A stretch of 64,000 bases of DNA from Paracoccus seriniphilus (GTDB lineage: Bacteria; Pseudomonadota; Alphaproteobacteria; Rhodobacterales; Rhodobacteraceae): positions 2,648,501 through 2,712,500 of the forward strand of contig NZ_CP067129.1 in NCBI RefSeq assembly GCF_028553745.1, given 5' to 3'. Below, in pieces: positions 56,531 through 64,000 of this stretch. Below the pieces are notes generated by a model, which saw only the letters and a list, made by a program, of their open reading frames with translations, was not told the DNA's origin and made no database searches. The position numbers were made by a program, and so were the translations under genes. Each line of letters begins with the position of its first letter. The first letter of the stretch is position 1.

Positions 56531-57111
56531 ATCTCGCGAATCCAGAATTGCAGATGCTTCTCGGTTTCCTCGCGCTGGCCGACATCCTTCCAGGAAAAAC
56601 TGGCCTGAACGCCCTCCAGCGGAGCATAGCCGCGCTTGCGCCAGAAGCCGTCCAGTGGACGGTAATCCGCCGGACGGGCCGGGTGGTCCTGCGGGCGGAT
56701 GACGCTGCAAAAGGCGCAATAGCGCATGCCCAGGGCACGCGCATGCGCCTCGCGCGCATCAAAAAAGGCGTGACCGATGCCCTGCCCGCGATATTCGGGC
56801 AGCAGGATCGATTCCGCGCAATAAAAGATGCTGGACATGGGTTCAGGGCGACCGGCAAAGGCTTCGGCGAAATCCGAGGCATGATCCGACATCGGTGCCC
56901 CCGTCGCCGCACCGACAACCCGATCACCATCACATGCCGCCACGACGACCGCTCCGGGCGATTGATATGCCTTGAGGTAATCGCGTTCGTAGTCTTCGTC
57001 GCCGTCATAGAGATAGGGCCAGTCGCGAAAGACCGAAATGCGCAGCCGCGCCACATCGTCCAGCGCCGCAGCCAGATCCGCGCCGGTCAGAACCTTGGTG
57101 GAAACCGTCAT
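56527..57111 (-). CDS. GNAT-family N-acetyltransferase
   Basis: A 194-residue GNAT protein. The acetyl-CoA pyrophosphate loop is ESILLPEYRGQGIGHAFFDA (R/Q-x-x-G-x-G/A form intact), followed by REAHARALGMRYCAF. The substrate is unknown. It is coupled by ATGA overlaps both to the SnoaL-like gene before it and to the nitrilase gene after it. Confidence 0.9.
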   Translation of the reverse strand: MTVSTKVLTGADLAAALDDVARLRISVFRDWPYLYDGDEDYERDYLKAYQSPGAVVVAACDGDRVVGAATGAPMSDHASDFAEAFAGRPEPMSSIFYCAESILLPEYRGQGIGHAFFDAREAHARALGMRYCAFCSVIRPQDHPARPADYRPLDGFWRKRGYAPLEGVQASFSWKDVGQREETEKHLQFWIREI

Positions 57112-57509
57112 CCCGTAACCTGTGCCATCCAGTCCGAAAGATTGTAATAGGTCGTCACCCGCGCAATCTTGCCATCACGGATCGAGAAAAACGACCCCGC
57201 AGGCAGGCAATATGTCTGTCCATTGGCGTCGGGCAGGCCCTCGTCCGTATTCAGATAGGTGCCATTGACCACGAATTCGGCAGCGGCACGATCGCCGGCC
57301 TCATTGGAAAACACCACCAGATCGGTCAGTTGCTCGTGATAACAATGCGTCATATGCGCATTGAACTGGGCGAACAGTTCCTTGCCCTTGCGAATCTTGC
57401 CCTCATTCACGTGATGTTCGACATCATCATGCAGCAATTCCAGCATCCGGTCGGTCTGTCCGGCGTTGAAAGCCTTGAAATAATCGTTGATCAGCTGTTG
57501 TGCGCCCAT
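57108..57509 (-). CDS. SnoaL/NTF2-like protein
   Basis: A 133-residue cone-shaped NTF2-fold protein (INDYFKAFNAGQTDRMLELLHDD; FSIRDGKIARVTTYYNL), typical of small ketosteroid-isomerase-like enzymes or binding proteins. It heads the SnoaL-GNAT-nitrilase operon. Its ligand is unknown. A ribosome-binding site AAGGAGGGCCGCC precedes the ATG. Confidence 0.88.
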   Translation of the reverse strand: MGAQQLINDYFKAFNAGQTDRMLELLHDDVEHHVNEGKIRKGKELFAQFNAHMTHCYHEQLTDLVVFSNEAGDRAAAEFVVNGTYLNTDEGLPDANGQTYCLPAGSFFSIRDGKIARVTTYYNLSDWMAQVTG

Positions 57510-57602
57510 GGCGGCCCTCCTTGTCTGAAAACGCCATAGCGCGGGAATTCGGTCGCGTCACCTCAGCCGTAAGGACCAGTGCGTGCTTGAATTCTGCCGG
57601 CA

Positions 57603-57628
57603 AACTGTTAGCCGTTCTGGCAACAGTT
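57603..57628 (+). promoter_or_regulatory. Hairpin in the leader of the phosphomannomutase gene
   Basis: AACTGTT-A-GCC (57603-57613) pairs with GGCAACAGTT (57619-57628), giving ten base pairs with one bulged A and a 5-base loop. It ends 21 bases before the ATG, next to GAGAGG. It may be a 5'-UTR control element or the terminator of an opposing short transcript. Confidence 0.4.
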
Positions 57629-57649
57629 GCGTAGAGAGGTTTTGTCCCA

Positions 57650-59038
57650 ATGACGAATGATAACAACCTTGGCCGTCGCGAGGTGACCTGTTTCAAGGCC
57701 TATGATGTCCGAGGAGAACTGGGCAAGAATCTGGACCCTGACATCGCCTATCGGATCGGTCGCGCCTTTGCTCAGGCCCGCAAGGCCAAGCGCGTCGTCG
57801 TGGGCCGCGACAGCCGCGAATCATCGCCGGAACTTGCCAAGGCCCTGATCGAAGGCCTGACCGATGCCGGCGCGGATGTGCTGGATCTGGGGCTGGCCGG
57901 CACGGAAGAGGTCTATTTCCATACCGGCTTCCAGAACACGGATGGCGGAATCGAGGTCACGGCATCGCATAACCCGATCAATTACAACGGCATGAAGATC
58001 GTCGGGCAAGGCTCTGCCCCACTGGATCCGGCGACCGAACTGCCGCCAATCATCGAACTTGCGACATCGGGAGATTTTGCGCCCGCGGCCAAGGGCAGTG
58101 TCAGCGACTTCAGCCATGCCCGGGCGGATTACGCCAAGGCGATGGTCGATTTCGTCGATGTCGATCTGCTGAAACCAATGAAGATCCTGGTGAACGCGGG
58201 CAATGGCACTGCCGGCCCGACCTTTGACGCCATCGCCGAGGAATTGCAGCGCCGGGGCGCGCCGCTGACCTTCGTGCGCATGCATCACGACGTCGATTCC
58301 AGCTTCCCCAACGGCATCCCCAACCCGCTGCTGCCCGAGAATCAACCACCCACGGTGGAACGGATGCAGGCTGAAAAGGCTGATCTGGGCGTGGCATGGG
58401 ATGGCGATTTCGACCGCTGCTTCTTCTTCGATGAAAACGGGCGCTTCATTCCGGGCGAATATATCGTTGGCCTGCTGGGCGCAGCTTTCCTCGAGAAATC
58501 ACCGGGCGAGAAGATCGTTCACGATCCGCGCGTGGTCATGAACACCCGCGCGATGATCGAAAGCTCGGGCGGCGAAGCCGTCGTCAGCAAGACCGGCCAT
58601 GCCTTCATCAAGCGCAAGATGCGCGATGTCGGCGCGATCTATGGCGGCGAAATGTCAGCGCATCATTACTTCCGTGATTTCTACTACTGCGACAGCGGCA
58701 TGGTGCCCTGGCTGTTGATGGTGGAACTGCTGTCGCGCAAGGGCAAGACGCTGGCCGAATTGCTTTCCGAGAGGATGCGGCTCTATCCATCCTCGGGCGA
58801 AACCAACTATCACATCGAAGACCCCGATGCCGCGATCGCGCGGCTGATCGACGCCTATGCCGATCAGGCCCAGAGCCGCGACGATCTGGATGGCGTTTCG
58901 CTGGATTTCGGCAACTGGCGCTTCAATCTGCGCAAATCCAATACCGAGCCTGTCGTCCGCCTGAACCTGGAATCCGACGGCGACGCGGAGCTGGTCGCGC
59001 GGAAACAGGCCGAACTGGCCGCCCTGCTGAAGGGCTGA
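57650..59038 (+). CDS. Phosphomannomutase/phosphoglucomutase
   Basis: A 462-residue alpha-D-phosphohexomutase (AlgC/ManB type), interconverting mannose-6-P/mannose-1-P or glucose-phosphates. It has TASHNPINYNGMK (phosphoserine loop), AWDGDFDRCFFFDE (metal loop), YGGEMSAHHYFRDF (sugar-binding loop) and FNLRKSNTEPVVRLN (phosphate-binding loop). It supplies sugar nucleotides for surface glycans, such as the gene cluster that converges with it, and links to glycogen and trehalose through glucose-1-P. Confidence 0.93.
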   Translation: MTNDNNLGRREVTCFKAYDVRGELGKNLDPDIAYRIGRAFAQARKAKRVVVGRDSRESSPELAKALIEGLTDAGADVLDLGLAGTEEVYFHTGFQNTDGGIEVTASHNPINYNGMKIVGQGSAPLDPATELPPIIELATSGDFAPAAKGSVSDFSHARADYAKAMVDFVDVDLLKPMKILVNAGNGTAGPTFDAIAEELQRRGAPLTFVRMHHDVDSSFPNGIPNPLLPENQPPTVERMQAEKADLGVAWDGDFDRCFFFDENGRFIPGEYIVGLLGAAFLEKSPGEKIVHDPRVVMNTRAMIESSGGEAVVSKTGHAFIKRKMRDVGAIYGGEMSAHHYFRDFYYCDSGMVPWLLMVELLSRKGKTLAELLSERMRLYPSSGETNYHIEDPDAAIARLIDAYADQAQSRDDLDGVSLDFGNWRFNLRKSNTEPVVRLNLESDGDAELVARKQAELAALLKG

Positions 59039-59045
59039 ACACTTT

Positions 59046-59073
59046 GCCCGCCATCTGCAATCAGCTGGCGGGC
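59046..59073. terminator. Hairpin between phosphomannomutase and sulfotransferase genes
   Basis: GCCCGCCA (59046-59053) pairs perfectly with TGGCGGGC (59066-59073) around a 12-base loop. The stop codon of the opposing sulfotransferase gene (59061-59063) is in the loop, and the phosphomannomutase stop is 7 bases before the stem. A bidirectional terminator is likely even without a T-run. Confidence 0.5.
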
Positions 59074-60470
59074 GTCAGTTCCACATCGAAACCAAAGGCG
59101 ATGTAGTCGCGCAGATAGGCCGCGCGGGCCGCAACGGCCAGTTTCCGATCCGACAGGAATTCCGGCAGCGGCTCTGGCGACAGCAGATCACTGCGCGGAT
59201 CGTCGATGCCGGTCTGATGGCACAGGAACTCCAGATCCGTCGCCAGCCGCGTTTCGCGGATCAGCATGTCGGGCTGGGCAAAACGCGCAAATCCCGCGAC
59301 AACCTCTGACTGGCTGGCCCAATTGGGATGGGTCGGCAGGGTCGTCTGGCCGTTGAGGTTGCGTCGCAGGAAATCCAGGAAATCCGCAAAGAGCGCCGCG
59401 GCAGCGTCCTCGCTCAGTTCGGACAGTTCTTCATCTGCAGGCAGGGGCACGCGATGGACGTCACGCATTAACTGGCGCAGCTCGGGCTTGGCATGTGTCA
59501 TCAGATGCAGAAATGCGTCCCAGGCGCGGGCCAGCGGATGGCGCAACACGCTGAAGCTGCGATGCCCCGGATGCTTGCGTTTCCACTGACGCAGGCTGTT
59601 CTGCGTATATTTCCCGGACGGATTTCCCAGAGCCTCCAGCCAGCTGCGCAGCATGTCCGTCGGCCCGCCCTGCACCGGCATGAACAGCAAGCCCGCTCCG
59701 GCCTCGCTGGTGGCAAAGCTGGGCACCGCGGGCCCGCGACGGGGTTCGAAATTGGGCACCCTGCGCAGGGCAAAGGGGTCAAGCTTGTGCAAATCGGCCT
59801 GCATTTCGTCGAAATTGTCGACCTTCTCGGCCAGTTCGCGCGGATTCTGCGGCACCTGATCCCTGGCGGGATGGACCTGTTCGACATCCGTCCGTCCCAG
59901 CCAATGCAGCAGGCCGGTCATCACTCCTGTGTCACGCAGATCCTCATAGCCCAGCCAGAAGGCCGTCTGGCCGCTGGCCTGCAGACGGTTCAGGATCGAC
60001 AACTGGAAGGATTCGATCTCGCTGAGGTTCTGGCGGAACTCGACCGGGTCATAGCTGGTGACCGCGGGGATGGCGGTTTCGGTCTCATTCAGCTTCCACT
60101 GGTTGGTCTCGCGCGCCAGACGGGTCGAAATATAGCTTTCCAGCGGGTTGCGGGTCAGCACGATCTTGGCGCAAGCGTGATTGTCGATGATTGCGTCCAG
60201 AACGCGGGGATCGTGGTCGTGGAAATAGCGGAAACCCGGCAGATGCCCAGGCTTGTCAAACAGCTTGTCCAGCAGGCGCTGCGGATCTTCCTCGCGCTCG
60301 GCACGGGTGACGCCCAGCAATTCCTCCTTGTCCGGCCAGCCCATCATGAAGGGATTGAAGGCCTCGCCAAAGCAGGTCACCTTGCGCACACCGTTCAAAG
60401 TCGCCTCAAGAAGGTTGGACCCGGTCCGCATCTCGGCGAAAATCACGAAACTGCGAAATTGCTGTGTCAT
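59061..60470 (-). CDS. Sulfotransferase with tandem domains
   Basis: A 469-residue protein with two sulfotransferase-like halves. The first half has the PAPS 5'-phosphosulfate loop FAEMRTGSNLLEATLNG (about residues 11-27) and the 3'-phosphate block KIVLTRNPLESYIS. It resembles Stf0-type enzymes that sulfate sugars. The second half (from about residue 255) has FMPVQGGPTDMLRSWLEALG in place of the loop, lacking the usual T-G-S, but keeps SFSVLRHPLARAWDAF. It is probably an inactive copy. The gene is last in the minus-strand glycan operon, coupled by ATGA. Confidence 0.82.
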   Translation of the reverse strand: MTQQFRSFVIFAEMRTGSNLLEATLNGVRKVTCFGEAFNPFMMGWPDKEELLGVTRAEREEDPQRLLDKLFDKPGHLPGFRYFHDHDPRVLDAIIDNHACAKIVLTRNPLESYISTRLARETNQWKLNETETAIPAVTSYDPVEFRQNLSEIESFQLSILNRLQASGQTAFWLGYEDLRDTGVMTGLLHWLGRTDVEQVHPARDQVPQNPRELAEKVDNFDEMQADLHKLDPFALRRVPNFEPRRGPAVPSFATSEAGAGLLFMPVQGGPTDMLRSWLEALGNPSGKYTQNSLRQWKRKHPGHRSFSVLRHPLARAWDAFLHLMTHAKPELRQLMRDVHRVPLPADEELSELSEDAAAALFADFLDFLRRNLNGQTTLPTHPNWASQSEVVAGFARFAQPDMLIRETRLATDLEFLCHQTGIDDPRSDLLSPEPLPEFLSDRKLAVAARAAYLRDYIAFGFDVELTPAS

Positions 60471-62155
60471 TCTGCGGCAGTCCTTTGAGTATCTGGCAAG
60501 GTGGACAAGAGCAGGTCATCCCCGGTCAAGCGCGGTGGCAGCCCCGAATTGCGCAACCGGCGCAGCAACTCCTCGAGTCCGCTCATGTCGCGCATCCGGG
60601 GCAGATCGTTCAGATCCGGCACCTGAGGCTCCAGCTGCTGGACCGCCTCATTCAGGATGGCCTGCGGACGAGCCAGGAAATCCGACAGGTCATGCAGTTG
60701 CAGCCGCGCCCTGACCCAGACCGATTTCAGCACCTCCAGCTGCTCCAGCTCGGCCCGCTGCAACCGCGCGGCCATGCGGCGCACATCGTCAAAGGGCATG
60801 CCGGATTGCAGCAGGGGCAGCACCCATGCGCCTGTCACCACGAACAGATGCGCATTGGGGTCGGTGGCAATGAACCAGTTCAGAACCTGATTGTCGCGGG
60901 GGCTGAACTGAAACACCTGCATTTTCGGGGTAATCCGGATCAACGAGGTCAGAAAGCCCTGCGCATCCCGGTCGCGCATCGCAACGCTGTCGGGGATCGC
61001 TCCGGGTCCGATCTTCGGCCGGCCCGCGAATTCAACCGATTCAGGCCCCAGAAGATGCCCATGCACATCCGCCGACAAATGCCCTGTCAGCCATGATTCG
61101 AATTCGGGAAAGATGTCGCTGAATCCCTGAAACACGGCATAGGGCGCCGAGGTCTTGCCGTTCTCGGCATCCTTGCGGGGATAGCGGCTTTGCATGTACA
61201 GGCCCGGTCGCCCGCGCTGCCGGCGGTTGACGGTTTTCTTGATGGCGCGTTCGATGCTGGCCGGCTGAGGGGGCGAAAGATCGGGCGCACCAGAAAGCGG
61301 GGTCGGGAAATACCCCAGCAGCTTCGTCGCGCCGGACCATACCTTGCGCGCCACGAAACAACGCGATTCCTCCAGCATGGGAATATGGTCGTCATACAGC
61401 TGGTAGGGCCGCCCCTTGTGGTCGAACTTCGCCATGGTCAGGGAACGGCTTTCGATCCGGGCCGAATGACGCCGCGCCAGAGTCTGGAAATAGCTTTCAT
61501 CCGGAATCCAGGACAGGCGGAAATAGCGATCGAACTCGCGTCGCCGCGGATCCTTCAGGATCGCGCGCAGGGTCGTCGCGGTCAGGCACCACCATTGCGA
61601 CCCGAGATGTGGCGTGATTCCTTCGGGCAGCTTGCGCCGGATGCCGCGACGGCGCTGAAACTCGACACAGCGGTCAAAAAGCCGACGTTGCTTGCGCCAG
61701 TCAAAGGGAAACCACAGGGTGAAACGTTCCTCATTCAGCCCGCCGACTGTCCAGCCGACCTCATAGGCACTGACGCTTTCGATATGGTCGCGATCGGGCG
61801 CAAGGCCCAGATACCCGATCAGTTCGCGCACCGGCCGCAGCGGCAGGCAGGACCCCGAGGCAAGATAGACATGCGTCACTTCGGGAAATCGCTCCAGCAG
61901 GGATTCGGCCGCGTCCTGAGTGGCCTGAACCAGGCTGAAGCGCCCCCAGTCGCACCGATGGCGCCGGGTGAAAATGACCCCGTCCAGATCGGCCATCGCT
62001 GCCTGCATGGTGGCAACCGCATCGGCAGGGGCTTTCGCATCGACATGCACGGCAACCTTTGCCCCGCCTTCAGCCCAGATCCGCGCCATGCGGGCCGCCA
62101 TGTCCAGATCGGCATGACACAACAGGATCACCCCAAGCTCGACGGCCCCGGTCAT
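60467..62155 (-). CDS. Core-2/I-branching-type beta-1,6-GlcNAc transferase with C-terminal extension
   Basis: A 562-residue protein. The N-terminal 260 residues match the GT14-like Core-2/I-branching fold (VHVDAKAPADAV; VYLASGSCLPLRPVRELI; GSQWWCLTATTLRAIL; SWIPDESYFQTLARR). The C-terminal 300 residues form an extension of the kind found in Rhodobacteraceae relatives, of unknown function. The ATG at 62155 overlaps the upstream GT2 stop. It lies between GT2 and sulfotransferase genes, so an extracellular polysaccharide or capsule is the probable product. Confidence 0.85.
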   Translation of the reverse strand: MTGAVELGVILLCHADLDMAARMARIWAEGGAKVAVHVDAKAPADAVATMQAAMADLDGVIFTRRHRCDWGRFSLVQATQDAAESLLERFPEVTHVYLASGSCLPLRPVRELIGYLGLAPDRDHIESVSAYEVGWTVGGLNEERFTLWFPFDWRKQRRLFDRCVEFQRRRGIRRKLPEGITPHLGSQWWCLTATTLRAILKDPRRREFDRYFRLSWIPDESYFQTLARRHSARIESRSLTMAKFDHKGRPYQLYDDHIPMLEESRCFVARKVWSGATKLLGYFPTPLSGAPDLSPPQPASIERAIKKTVNRRQRGRPGLYMQSRYPRKDAENGKTSAPYAVFQGFSDIFPEFESWLTGHLSADVHGHLLGPESVEFAGRPKIGPGAIPDSVAMRDRDAQGFLTSLIRITPKMQVFQFSPRDNQVLNWFIATDPNAHLFVVTGAWVLPLLQSGMPFDDVRRMAARLQRAELEQLEVLKSVWVRARLQLHDLSDFLARPQAILNEAVQQLEPQVPDLNDLPRMRDMSGLEELLRRLRNSGLPPRLTGDDLLLSTLPDTQRTAAE

Positions 62156-63189
62156 GCCCAATTCCCCCGCGAGATCAGGCCCAGATCTTCCAGTTGCCGC
62201 CAGTCCTGATATTGTCGCGACTCTTCGCACCACAGGCTGATGCCGCTTTGCAGCCCTGCATCATAGGCGCGGTATTCCTGACTGTTGGCATAATGCTGAC
62301 GGCGCTTCAGTTCCTCGGCCGATTTCTCGACGAAGGTGGACAGGAACTTGGCATGCAGCAGGCAGCCCGAGGCCATCTCTCCGCCATCCTCGTCATAGAC
62401 CTGATTCAATTGCCGGGGCAGCAGCATATGGGTCGAACTGACATAGGCATAGCGCCAATGCCATTTGACCAGCGGCGTCTTGTTCAGGGCCGGTCCGCTC
62501 AGCGGATCATGCGAGAAAAAGGCGCGCGTGCGCGGCCCGCCCTGGATCCACAGATTGCCGAAATAATGGTTCTTGGAAATCGCGTAATTGGCCGGATCGA
62601 ACCAGTTCACGATCTCGAAGGGATTCTGACCTTCATGATAGGGTTCCTCGTCCAGCATGCCGCGGGGATACATGTCCAGCAGCATGGCCGGAAACGACCT
62701 GCGCCCCGAGGCATCCAGCCAGTTCGTCAGTGCCGGCAGGGACCTGCTGTCGCAATGGGGATAGACCAGAAACTCATCCGGATCGACCGTCAGGCACCAA
62801 TGGTTGCGACCATAGCGCATCAGCAGCCAGTTGATCCAATCCATGCCGAAACGCGCCCGCTTGTAGCTGGCCTTGGTGGTCCAGAAGGACACATCCCGCT
62901 GCTGGCGCAGAAAATCCGCGCTGCCGTCATCGCTGTCATTGTCCACAAAGAGGAAATGCGACACGCCCAGATCGCGGTAATAGTCCAGAAAATAGGGCAG
63001 ACGGACCCGTTCATTCCTCTGGGTGACAAAGGCCAGGATATCGCCAGGCTTGATATCGGCGGTCCTGTTGGAAACCGATTTCAGCGCGCCACGCCGGTTG
63101 ACGGCCCGGCCGATCAGCCACTGGCGTTCGACCCGACGACGAAAGCGATCGGAAAGAACCGGTTTCCGAAAGGCCCTGATCACTGGCAA
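62152..63189 (-). CDS. Glycosyltransferase family 2-type protein
   Basis: A 345-residue GT-A-like transferase (Glyco_tranf_2_4 type). Recognisable blocks are LAFVTQRNERVRLPYFLDYY, FLFVDNDSDDGSADFL, WCLTVDPDEFLVYPHCDSRS (the acidic metal motif DPDE) and MLLDMYPRGMLD. It is coupled by ATGA to the Core-2-type gene. It is paralogous to the partial gene upstream, suggesting local duplication. Donor and acceptor are unknown. Confidence 0.87.
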   Translation of the reverse strand: MPVIRAFRKPVLSDRFRRRVERQWLIGRAVNRRGALKSVSNRTADIKPGDILAFVTQRNERVRLPYFLDYYRDLGVSHFLFVDNDSDDGSADFLRQQRDVSFWTTKASYKRARFGMDWINWLLMRYGRNHWCLTVDPDEFLVYPHCDSRSLPALTNWLDASGRRSFPAMLLDMYPRGMLDEEPYHEGQNPFEIVNWFDPANYAISKNHYFGNLWIQGGPRTRAFFSHDPLSGPALNKTPLVKWHWRYAYVSSTHMLLPRQLNQVYDEDGGEMASGCLLHAKFLSTFVEKSAEELKRRQHYANSQEYRAYDAGLQSGISLWCEESRQYQDWRQLEDLGLISRGNWA

Positions 63190-63281
63190 GCACCACCGCT
63201 GCGTGTCACGTTAAAATACATTGCTTCTGACATGCTGTTTCAAAGTTCTTCCTGCAAGGTTCCCCACCCCGGTGTTGCGGT

Positions 63282-64000
63282 TCAGCCTGCCTGATCGCGG
63301 GTACACCAATTTCCCGCTTTCATCAAACCAAGCCGCACCAATTGCTCTGGCCCATCATAGCGTTGCGACTGTTCTCGCCACAGAACCGGAGCCTCGGCAA
63401 GGGCCTGATGATAGCCGGCATAGGCGTCGGGATCATTGAAATGTTGCCGACGAACCAGTTCTTCCCGCGATTTCGAAACGATCTCGGGCAGGAACTTGCT
63501 GTGCAGCAGCACGCAGGACAGCCGGTCATCCTCCGGCCCGTCATAAAGGTCATTCAGGGTTGGCGGCAGCATGGAATGGGTCGAGTTCACATAGACGTAT
63601 CGCCGGTTCCAGAAGATCAGCGGCAGCTTGTTCAACGTCGGCCCCCGCTCGGGCCGTTCGGAAAAGAAACACCGCTCGCGCACGCCCCCCTGGACCCAGC
63701 GATTGCGCCTTGGGCTTTGAACGCGGCAACGATAGGGTCCGGCATCGAAATAGGGCAACCGTTGAACCAGCGGTGCATCTTCATCGGCATCGGCCCGGTC
63801 CAGCCGCCCGCGCGGATAAAGGTCCAGCATCAACCCGCCGATCCCGCGGATGTTCTGCCCTTGCAGATATGAAGTCATCTCGCGCAGGTCGCGCTGGTCA
63901 CAGTCGGGATAGACCAGCAATTCATCGGCATCGACGGTCACACACCAGTGCCCGTGACCATGGCGGAACAACAGCGCCCCCAGCCAGTCCATGCCAAAGC
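63282..64000 (-). CDS. Glycosyltransferase family 2-type protein, partial at the window edge
   Basis: This 3' part continues beyond the window, so the N-terminus is missing. It aligns by eye with the neighbouring GT2: HWCVTVDADELLVYPDCD, LMLDLYPRGRLD, the C-terminal SCVLLHSKFLPEIVSKSREEL, and a final GLMKAGNW. The metal motif is DADE. A 92-base gap separates it from the next gene on the same strand. It is clearly a paralogue of that gene and probably belongs to the same operon. Confidence 0.85.
   Translation of the reverse strand, partial: FGMDWLGALLFRHGHGHWCVTVDADELLVYPDCDQRDLREMTSYLQGQNIRGIGGLMLDLYPRGRLDRADADEDAPLVQRLPYFDAGPYRCRVQSPRRNRWVQGGVRERCFFSERPERGPTLNKLPLIFWNRRYVYVNSTHSMLPPTLNDLYDGPEDDRLSCVLLHSKFLPEIVSKSREELVRRQHFNDPDAYAGYHQALAEAPVLWREQSQRYDGPEQLVRLGLMKAGNWCTRDQAG

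Noticed and set aside
1..64000. CRISPR arrays, insertion sequences, tRNA/rRNA genes, attachment sites
   Set aside because: No repeat-spacer pattern, transposase, cloverleaf-like segment or direct-repeat boundary was seen by eye.

Overview
The window is GC-rich, densely packed chromosomal DNA with many ATGA/GTGA stop-start overlaps. Gene content fits a Rhodobacteraceae-type alphaproteobacterium, probably Paracoccus or a close relative: an aerobic CobG/CobN cobalamin pathway, a glgBCAXP glycogen operon, and a Core-2/GT2 glycan cluster. The taxonomic call is inference from gene families. No rRNA, tRNA, CRISPR array, insertion sequence or prophage was seen.

Layout. (1) 1-1082: a Tat-exported DUF1513 protein. 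(2) 1098-10640, minus: glgB-glgC-glgA-glgX-glgP, divergent from a GH13 glucosidase. (3) 12.3-14 kb: a small membrane protein, an NADPH-dependent FMN reductase-family protein and a DUF924 protein. (4) 14.2-17.3 kb: three coupled genes for a HAD-UbiA prenyltransferase fusion, a GT-C glycosyltransferase and an SMR-size membrane protein, which look like a lipid-linked pentose cassette. (5) 17.3-19.4 kb, minus: otsBA (trehalose). (6) 19.5-34.45 kb: aerobic cobalamin biosynthesis. cobO diverges from a B12-riboswitch-led run DUF1636-cobW-cobN-cobG-cobH-cobI-cobJ. cobK lies antisense, followed by cobL-cobE-cobM-cobB. A second B12 riboswitch then precedes cbiM-cobF.

(7) 34.46-43.1 kb: a Ntn-hydrolase of the C45 type, an ATP-grasp ligase, a nitrilase-family amidase, a GabT-type aminotransferase, a PuuR-like XRE-cupin regulator and an unusually large Orn/Lys/Arg decarboxylase. 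Together they resemble a non-orthologous version of the gamma-glutamyl-polyamine (Puu) pathway. A near-identical 13-base motif precedes both gabT and the decarboxylase. This is the best candidate for an undescribed system. (8) 43.3-50.2 kb, minus: VOC-M20 amidohydrolase-LysR, then hydroxyisobutyrate-type dehydrogenase-aldehyde dehydrogenase and two membrane proteins (one DUF3100-like), with a palindromic LysR-type site between the two groups.

(9) 50.2-59 kb: trhO, pncA, pncB, a PiT phosphate transporter, a Nudix hydrolase, arfB, a SnoaL-GNAT-nitrilase operon, and a phosphomannomutase. (10) 59-64 kb, minus: a surface-glycan operon of two paralogous GT2 enzymes (one cut by the window edge), a Core-2-type transferase and a tandem-domain sulfotransferase.

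Functions and positions were read by eye. No database search or folding program was run.
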